Position numbers and translations under genes: made by a program. From NCBI GenBank assembly GCA_963732365.1, contig CAVSZC010000005.1, positions 1,302,001 through 1,366,000 on the forward strand: a stretch of DNA of 64,000 bases, given 5' to 3'. Below the pieces are notes generated by a model. It had not been told where the DNA came from and made no database searches. It saw only the letters and a list, made by a program, of their open reading frames with translations. Positions 58,967-64,000 of the stretch are shown piece after piece; the first letter of the stretch is position 1, and each line of letters opens with the position of its first letter. The stretch is from SR-FBR-E99 sp963732365. GTDB taxonomy: Bacteria > Bacteroidota > Bacteroidia > Bacteroidales > VadinHA17.

Positions 58967-60925
58967 TTACCTGTATTGAAGTTCAATTATATGGGTGGTA
59001 TCGTTCCCAAAAATATCGATCACTTTTACCATTACCCTGTAATCGCCCTTTTTAGGATGTTGATACGGATCCGTTATAAGCTCAAGAGATCTGTCTTTCT
59101 TTGTACGATAACTTTGCCACTGGTTATGGAATGTGTCGTTTTTATAATCCCAATCAACACTCCAGTAGTCAATATAATCGCTCCATTTTTTTACCATTTT
59201 CTTTACTTCTGCCGGCACCAGATCTAAATTTGGGATAATAAAATCTTTAAGTTTAATTTGATGACCGTGTACCGATTTTTTTACTTCTGTTTCCAGATAT
59301 GCCAGTTCAAAAAACTGAATATCACCGGCATCGACAGCACGCTTATCCATTGCTTCTCTTGGTATGCTCAGAAGAGTGAGTTTAATACCCGCTTTTGCAG
59401 CCTCCTGTTCAACAACGTCATGCAAACCCATTTCCCACTCCCAGCCGAGAACAACTAATTCTTTCTGTTTCATCCTACGAGTCTCTTCTAGAACATTCTG
59501 AATATCAGAAAATGTTACCGGTGCATCTACACTTCCGATATGAACAAGTTTAGTACCTTTCTTACCGTGTATAAAAGAGCTCCCGGGAAGAGCCTCGGCT
59601 TTGTAAAGTTTAAGTACAAATGAGATGTATTCAGACATGGTTTGTTCAGGCGTTTTATTCCCAAATTGTATAGTTTGCCAATATTGTCTTTCGTATTTTC
59701 CAATATTCAGTATTTCAAATGGCTTACATCTATCGATTTCCAACATCCTTTTTCGAGTTGTATGAATAGCATAGCGGCCTAAATCGGCAACAATCCATCT
59801 TCTTCCTAGTTTTTCTGCTACAGCTGCAGTAGTTCCACTTCCACAGAAAAAATCGGCAACTACTGAGCCTTCGAGGCTACTTGCTCTAATTATGCGTTCT
59901 ACTAATGCTTCGGGTTTTTGTGTGGGATAATCAATTCTTTCTGTTGCCATCGAATTCACGGGGGGGATATCAGTCCAAATATCTTCCATTGGATTTCCTC
60001 TTGAATTTTCTAAATATCTTTTTAATCTTGGCATTTTCCCATCTTTTAATACTATTAAGCCATCCTTCAATCCTTCATCAATTTTTTCCTGACCCCAAAT
60101 CCAATGTTTGCCAAGTGGTGGAGATAATGTAATTTTCCCAAACTTCCTTGAATCCCCTTGTCCAGATTGTGTAAAGTCACATAATTGGTATTTTCTACCA
60201 TCGGGTTCAATTTGATTATAATGTTGTAGCAATCTTTCTTCTGAAAGAGGAACATATTGTTGCACATAAAAATAGCTTTCATCTTTAGAGTAGAAAAAAA
60301 TTACATCATGTACGTTGCCATAAGATTTGCTTTGTGCTTTGGATGAACGAATCTTCTGCCATACTATCTCATTTAGATAATTTTCATAACCGAATATTTC
60401 ATCAAGTATGCATTTAAGATAATGGCTAACATGCCAATCTACATGAACATAAATACTTCCCTTTTCACTTAAAAGTTCTCTCATCAAAACTAATCTGTCA
60501 TACATCATCTGCAGAAAACTATCCAAGCCATTACCCCAGGTATCTCTATAAGCTATTTCTTCCATAGCACTTGCTTCTTTTGTGTGCTCAAATTCATCAT
60601 CACCAATCGTGACCGTTGTGTTAAAATTAGCACCAGTTGCAAAAGGTGGATCAATGTAGATGAGGTCAATTTTACCTGCATATTTTTCAAGCAAGGCACT
60701 CATTACATATTTGTTATCGCCCCAGATGAGTTTATTACGCCAGGAGGTGTCAATTGCATCAGGATCTTGGCGGAACATGCTACCCTTTTCCTTTTCACGT
60801 GTGGCACGACTTTCGTTAATTGTTTCGACTACTTCAAGGCTTTGAAAAGGTAACACTATGCGTTCAACGGTAGTACGTTTATCTTTCCAGTATAAACCTA
60901 GAGGTAGTTCTTGCTTGTTTTCCAT
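58967..60925 (-). CDS. Type III DNA methyltransferase, Mod subunit
   Basis: 652 residues, right for Mod. Catalytic motif IV is DLIYIDPPFATGANFNT (DPPF) at about residue 91; the SAM-binding motif I comes later, in VVADFFCGSGTTAAVAEKLG, so the order is that of beta-class N6-adenine methylases. The target-recognition domain is expected between them (about 200-330), and a long C-terminal part follows. No simple repeat that could give phase variation is seen in the gene. It lies between the DUF262 gene (4-base gap) and res (3-base gap), so all are one operon. Confidence 0.95.
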   Translation of the reverse strand: MENKQELPLGLYWKDKRTTVERIVLPFQSLEVVETINESRATREKEKGSMFRQDPDAIDTSWRNKLIWGDNKYVMSALLEKYAGKIDLIYIDPPFATGANFNTTVTIGDDEFEHTKEASAMEEIAYRDTWGNGLDSFLQMMYDRLVLMRELLSEKGSIYVHVDWHVSHYLKCILDEIFGYENYLNEIVWQKIRSSKAQSKSYGNVHDVIFFYSKDESYFYVQQYVPLSEERLLQHYNQIEPDGRKYQLCDFTQSGQGDSRKFGKITLSPPLGKHWIWGQEKIDEGLKDGLIVLKDGKMPRLKRYLENSRGNPMEDIWTDIPPVNSMATERIDYPTQKPEALVERIIRASSLEGSVVADFFCGSGTTAAVAEKLGRRWIVADLGRYAIHTTRKRMLEIDRCKPFEILNIGKYERQYWQTIQFGNKTPEQTMSEYISFVLKLYKAEALPGSSFIHGKKGTKLVHIGSVDAPVTFSDIQNVLEETRRMKQKELVVLGWEWEMGLHDVVEQEAAKAGIKLTLLSIPREAMDKRAVDAGDIQFFELAYLETEVKKSVHGHQIKLKDFIIPNLDLVPAEVKKMVKKWSDYIDYWSVDWDYKNDTFHNQWQSYRTKKDRSLELITDPYQHPKKGDYRVMVKVIDIFGNDTTHIIELQYR

Positions 60926-60929
60926 TATT

Positions 60930-62927
60930 CTAGCTTTTAAGGATATATGTTTCAGTTAATCTATTATTTCTAGCATTAAAGCTGTCCACTTTATTAAACC
61001 TACTAAATTTCTCATGTGGCAATCGCCATCTTTCAAGAGCGAATTCAATTAGTCTTGTTTCTCTGATATCACATATTTTTGTTGAAAGGTTTTCGTAATA
61101 CATTTTTGTTCTTGAAACTCTTTTCAATTCTTTTTCAATATATTCCTGTGCTACTCTAAAATCCTTCTCAATTTCTTCAACCTGATAAAGATGATATCTG
61201 CCACTATTCTTATTATTTCGATCTAATAACTCGGTAACTTTTTTATCAATATCATCATTGCTGAGGGAAATGTTTTTACTTAAACCCAGCAAAACAAAAT
61301 TTCCTAATCGCCTCTTTTCAAGATAATCTATTGGAAATTGGTCAGTTCTGTTTCGACTAGCCCATATATGCTCCCGGCTCAGATAGTCATTCAATGTCTC
61401 ATTTGATTCTTCTCTTGTAACAGCAATTACTTCAATGTCCCAATTATGGCCATATTCTCTTTGAACTTTCTTCTCGTAATTCCCAAGAAAATAACGTAGT
61501 CCAGGCCAGTCATAAAAATCTCCTCCTTCACCAAGATCTAAAGTAAGAGCTGAAATAAATTTGTTCTCAGGACAGAAAGATTTGGTCAATTCAATAAGCT
61601 GCATCTTTACCCAATCAAAAATATCTCCTTTTATTTCTTTAGCGTTATAATTTGTCTCTTTATTCGGTGCATCAGGGTTTGTTGATTCCCAATTTGGCTG
61701 ATGATAAAAGAAATATGCAAACCAAAACAGATCTCCCTGATATGTATCAGCCCGTGCCGTTATCTTTGGCAGAATATAGATCCTGAAATTTACTTTTTCA
61801 AGAATCTCCAGAAGCTCATGGACCCTAGTCGGGTTATCCTGACGAATCATTATAGCCAGGTATAGTGGCATTATTGATGCATGAACATGCTGACTTCTTA
61901 TCATCTTCAAAGCAATTGCCAACTGACGTTTAGAAGCAGGCTCAGTATAGCTGTTTTCAAAGAAATTGTTCTTATTAAACAAGTATGCATAATACAAAGA
62001 AGCTTTCTCAATAAAACCTATAAATCTCTGTATTTCTCGTACTGCATTATCAATATACTCAGTATCATTATTCTGGACATTATATTTGTCTTTTAATTCA
62101 CTATAGACATACCAGCTTCTTGATTTCACATGACTATAAAATACAAGATAACAATACCTTAAGAAGTTATTTTCATCTTCATTACCATCCACATTTGCCT
62201 TACTTAAATTAATCTGAAGATTCTCCCATTTTGTATTTATATCTTGTCGGAGCTTATCTCTATCGTGGATAGTAGCATAATAGATGAAAAAGTTTTTAAT
62301 TTTCTCAAGTTCAGATAATTGTTTCCCTCTGTTATTTATCACCTCGAACATTATTCCTATTTCTTTATCATTTCCTGGTGTAAAAAACAAGAAGCCCAAT
62401 TTATTTGTGACAATATTGAGTATTTCATCAATGGAAACACCATCTTCTTTAAGCCATTTCTCGAAAAATGTTTTAGCCCCAAGGATCCGCTCGTGAGATT
62501 TTATTTCAGGATTTATTTTTTGCCCCTTAATTACTGACTCTTCATACAAATTAGCTGTCTCCTTGTTTGGAGTTAAGACAAGTCTCTCACTCCCGATCAA
62601 TCCTCTCTGGATAAAGCCTTCAAAAACTGTTCTGTATTTGACTTTATCGTGGTCATATATGCACTTAAGCAGGATTATTAAAGTCGTTAACCGTTGCTGA
62701 CCGTCTACAATTTCATAAGTATCACTCCTTGTTTTACTTTGGGTAGCTACAATCGTACCTGTATAATGCATATGGATTCGGCCAGACAAATTCTCAATAT
62801 CTTTTCTTATATCTATTAATTGACTCTCTTCCCACGAATAACCTCTTTGATAATCAGGGATAATGAAATAGCGTTCATTGATGATCTCGCTAAGCGATTG
62901 AAGTTCCGATGTATTGTTCTTAGGCAT
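60930..62927 (-). CDS. DUF262 protein with C-terminal DUF1524 HNH nuclease (GmrSD-like)
   Basis: 665 residues. The N-terminal DUF262 domain has FIIPDYQRGYSWEESQLIDI and YEIVDGQQRLTTLIIL, the NTP-binding DGQQR signature of ParB-like nucleotidases. NNRGKQLSELEKIKNFF follows. The C terminus has YLSREHIWASRNRT and RRLGNFVLLGLSKN, matching the HNH pattern of DUF1524. In GmrSD and SspE such proteins restrict modified or foreign DNA using NTP hydrolysis. The gene sits between radC and mod with gaps of one and four bases. It may be a second nuclease of the restriction module or an independent type IV enzyme. Confidence 0.88.
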   Translation of the reverse strand: MPKNNTSELQSLSEIINERYFIIPDYQRGYSWEESQLIDIRKDIENLSGRIHMHYTGTIVATQSKTRSDTYEIVDGQQRLTTLIILLKCIYDHDKVKYRTVFEGFIQRGLIGSERLVLTPNKETANLYEESVIKGQKINPEIKSHERILGAKTFFEKWLKEDGVSIDEILNIVTNKLGFLFFTPGNDKEIGIMFEVINNRGKQLSELEKIKNFFIYYATIHDRDKLRQDINTKWENLQINLSKANVDGNEDENNFLRYCYLVFYSHVKSRSWYVYSELKDKYNVQNNDTEYIDNAVREIQRFIGFIEKASLYYAYLFNKNNFFENSYTEPASKRQLAIALKMIRSQHVHASIMPLYLAIMIRQDNPTRVHELLEILEKVNFRIYILPKITARADTYQGDLFWFAYFFYHQPNWESTNPDAPNKETNYNAKEIKGDIFDWVKMQLIELTKSFCPENKFISALTLDLGEGGDFYDWPGLRYFLGNYEKKVQREYGHNWDIEVIAVTREESNETLNDYLSREHIWASRNRTDQFPIDYLEKRRLGNFVLLGLSKNISLSNDDIDKKVTELLDRNNKNSGRYHLYQVEEIEKDFRVAQEYIEKELKRVSRTKMYYENLSTKICDIRETRLIEFALERWRLPHEKFSRFNKVDSFNARNNRLTETYILKS

Positions 62928-62928
62928 T

Positions 62929-63603
62929 TTAAATCAGATTTTCACGTTTGAAAGAATAATACTCTTTTTCATTTATAATAATGTGTTCCTGTAGGGTAAT
63001 ATCAATTAATCCCAGAGCATCTTTAATTTCATTTGTAATCGAAATATCCTGTTCACTTGGTTCTGCAACACCTCCTGGGTGATTATGAGCTAAAATTACA
63101 GAGGTTGCTTTGTTCTTTAATGCTTCTTCAACTACTTTTCTAGGGAATGCAGCCGATTGTGATACAGTTCCCTCTCCCATTTCTCTAGTTGAAAGTACTT
63201 CATTTTTTGCATTCAGAAAAATAACAAAAAGCACTTCATTGGGCCTATGCCCAATACTTGCGCGTAGCATTTCAACAAGAGCACTAATTTTAGTTATCTG
63301 TACAGTATCAGCTGTTATATGATCTTGAAAATAATATGCCATTGCTTGTCTGAGTGCTACAAGATTCAATGCAGATGCTTTTCCCATACCTTTTACCTGT
63401 TCAATTTTTTCAGATGGAGCATCAAGTACTCGGGAGAATGACCCGAAGGTTTTTATCAGCTCTTTTGCAATTGGTTTTACATCACCTTGTCGAAAAATAA
63501 ATGTGAGTAAATATTCCAATACTTCATAGTCATGAAAACCTATGAATCCGCTTTTCTCAAATCGTTTGCGCAATCTTTCTCTATGACCAGTTTCAGCTTT
63601 CAT
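62929..63603 (-). CDS. radC: RadC family JAB-domain protein
   Basis: 224 residues, full length. The N-terminal helix-hairpin-helix region has FDYEVLEYLLTF-like FHDYEVLEYLLTFIF and VKGMGKASALNLVALRQA. The JAMM/MPN metal motif is LAHNHPGGVAEPSEQD with an upstream Glu in REMGEGTVSQSAAFPR. Despite its name RadC is not a proven repair protein; versions are frequent on mobile elements and in defence loci. It overlaps the upstream nuclease gene by four bases (ATGA) and is one base from the DUF262 gene, so it is built into this operon. Confidence 0.93.
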   Translation of the reverse strand: MKAETGHRERLRKRFEKSGFIGFHDYEVLEYLLTFIFRQGDVKPIAKELIKTFGSFSRVLDAPSEKIEQVKGMGKASALNLVALRQAMAYYFQDHITADTVQITKISALVEMLRASIGHRPNEVLFVIFLNAKNEVLSTREMGEGTVSQSAAFPRKVVEEALKNKATSVILAHNHPGGVAEPSEQDISITNEIKDALGLIDITLQEHIIINEKEYYSFKRENLI

Positions 63604-64000
63604 TCACGGAATCCTTTACGCTTTGGGCAAAGATTACACCAGTCGCACGATTTGCATGTCTTATCCTGTCGGGCATCCCTTTTGAATCTGGTTTGTGTTA
63701 TTCCAGTGATAGCATGTTTCAATTCCTCCCTGGCAGTTTCAAGTGCAGCCTGTGAGGTTAGAACTGCAAGCCTCTCATTCTTATCAGTATCGATAAAATG
63801 GATTTGAGCCTTTTGGGTGTTAAGGCCTAGTGCCTCCATCGCTGCAATTGTATAAAGCTGAACCTGCAATTCGTATTTATGCATCAGATCATTCTCGGGT
63901 TTGCCAGTTTTAAAATCTATTACCTCTAAATGTGATTCATTACCATCCAGGCGTTTTATCATATCGATAGACCCGGCAATTAAGGCATTTTCAAATTCCA
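63600..64000 (-). CDS. PD-(D/E)XK nuclease with C-terminal cysteine cluster, N terminus beyond the window
   Basis: The visible 133 residues are the end of a longer protein. Reading from the right edge, EFENALIAGSIDMIKRLDG followed by HLEVIDFKTGKPEN is the PD-(D/E)XK core (Gly-Ser-Ile-Asp, then Asp-Phe-Lys-Thr-Gly). ELQVQLYTIAAMEALG is the usual following helix with the Gln-x-x-x-Tyr motif. Four cysteines in TCKSCDWCNLCPKR suggest an iron-sulfur or zinc site as in Cas4/AddB/RecB-like nucleases. The missing N-terminal part may be a UvrD-type helicase or only the nuclease. First visible gene of the five-gene minus-strand operon. Confidence 0.85.
   Translation of the reverse strand, partial: EFENALIAGSIDMIKRLDGNESHLEVIDFKTGKPENDLMHKYELQVQLYTIAAMEALGLNTQKAQIHFIDTDKNERLAVLTSQAALETAREELKHAITGITQTRFKRDARQDKTCKSCDWCNLCPKRKGFRE

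Noticed and set aside
58967..60925. Phase-variable mod gene
   Set aside because: No simple-sequence tract of tetra- or pentanucleotides was seen in the reading frame.

Overview
The window looks like a chromosomal segment of an anaerobic or micro-aerotolerant Bacteroidetes, most likely a Bacteroidales-type environmental lineage. The evidence is a PorP/SprF protein and type IX secretion (T9SS) C-terminal sorting domains of both types, CarboxypepD_reg-like and DUF5916 envelope proteins, futalosine-pathway menaquinone genes (mqnB, mqnD), promoters of the Bacteroidetes TTG-N19/20-TAnnTTTG form, few Shine-Dalgarno sequences, and oxygen-sensitive enzymes (tungsten/molybdopterin AOR, Fe-S serine dehydratase, radical SAM aminomutase) beside an Fe/Mn superoxide dismutase. 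Everything is read by eye from sequence; no database search was run.

Layout. 1-2.3 kb: pterin genes (folE, 6-pyruvoyl-tetrahydropterin-synthase-like) diverge from mqnB-mqnD. 2.3-5.4 kb: superoxide dismutase, nitroreductase, a small envelope protein, proline dehydrogenase. 5.6-8.6 kb: ECF sigma factor, a membrane-anchored PKD protein with a T9SS type B domain, and PorP/SprF. 8.7-16.5 kb: OmpH-like lipoprotein, DivIC-like protein, ThiS-like carrier diverging from an AOR, a double thioredoxin-fold protein, OmpA protein, metallophosphoesterase/beta-propeller fusion. 16.7-31 kb: penicillin acylase, TspO-related protein, cupin, DUF393, AIM24, PL9-type pectate lyase with T9SS type A tail, YyaL-type protein, DUF1846, MacB/FtsX-like permease, exported isochorismatase-like hydrolase. 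31-40 kb: a frameshifted lipoprotein gene, an OCD-family reductase overlapping L-serine dehydratase, a putative short minus-strand RNA, M28 peptidase, SDR and prolyl oligopeptidase.

40.0-45.5 kb is the most interesting metabolic locus: five tightly packed minus-strand genes encode a KamA-like radical SAM/PLP aminomutase, both CoA-transferase subunits, a class III aminotransferase resembling beta-amino-acid transaminases, and a thiolase. In order these enzymes could convert an alpha-amino acid to a beta-amino acid, a beta-keto acid, its CoA ester, and finally acetyl-CoA plus a shortened acyl-CoA. The residues that in lysine 2,3-aminomutase hold the lysine side chain appear replaced, so the substrate is probably not lysine; leucine is one candidate.

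45.7-53.7 kb: DUF1295 protein, a FakA-DegV fusion gene broken by three one-base insertions, 6-phosphofructokinase, DUF4350 protein, DsrE protein and DUF5916 barrel. 53.7-55.8 kb is a repeat-rich zone with a decayed HEPN/MNT toxin-antitoxin pair and a zinc-ribbon protein. From about 56 kb to the right edge an AT-rich block carries one compact minus-strand operon: a PD-(D/E)XK nuclease (cut by the edge), RadC, a DUF262/HNH protein, and type III modification and restriction subunits. It reads as a defence island.

Many intergenic spacers hold arrays of degenerate 7-12 base tandem repeats with unrelated unit sequences, an unusual genome-wide style. No tRNA, rRNA, CRISPR array or transposase was recognised.
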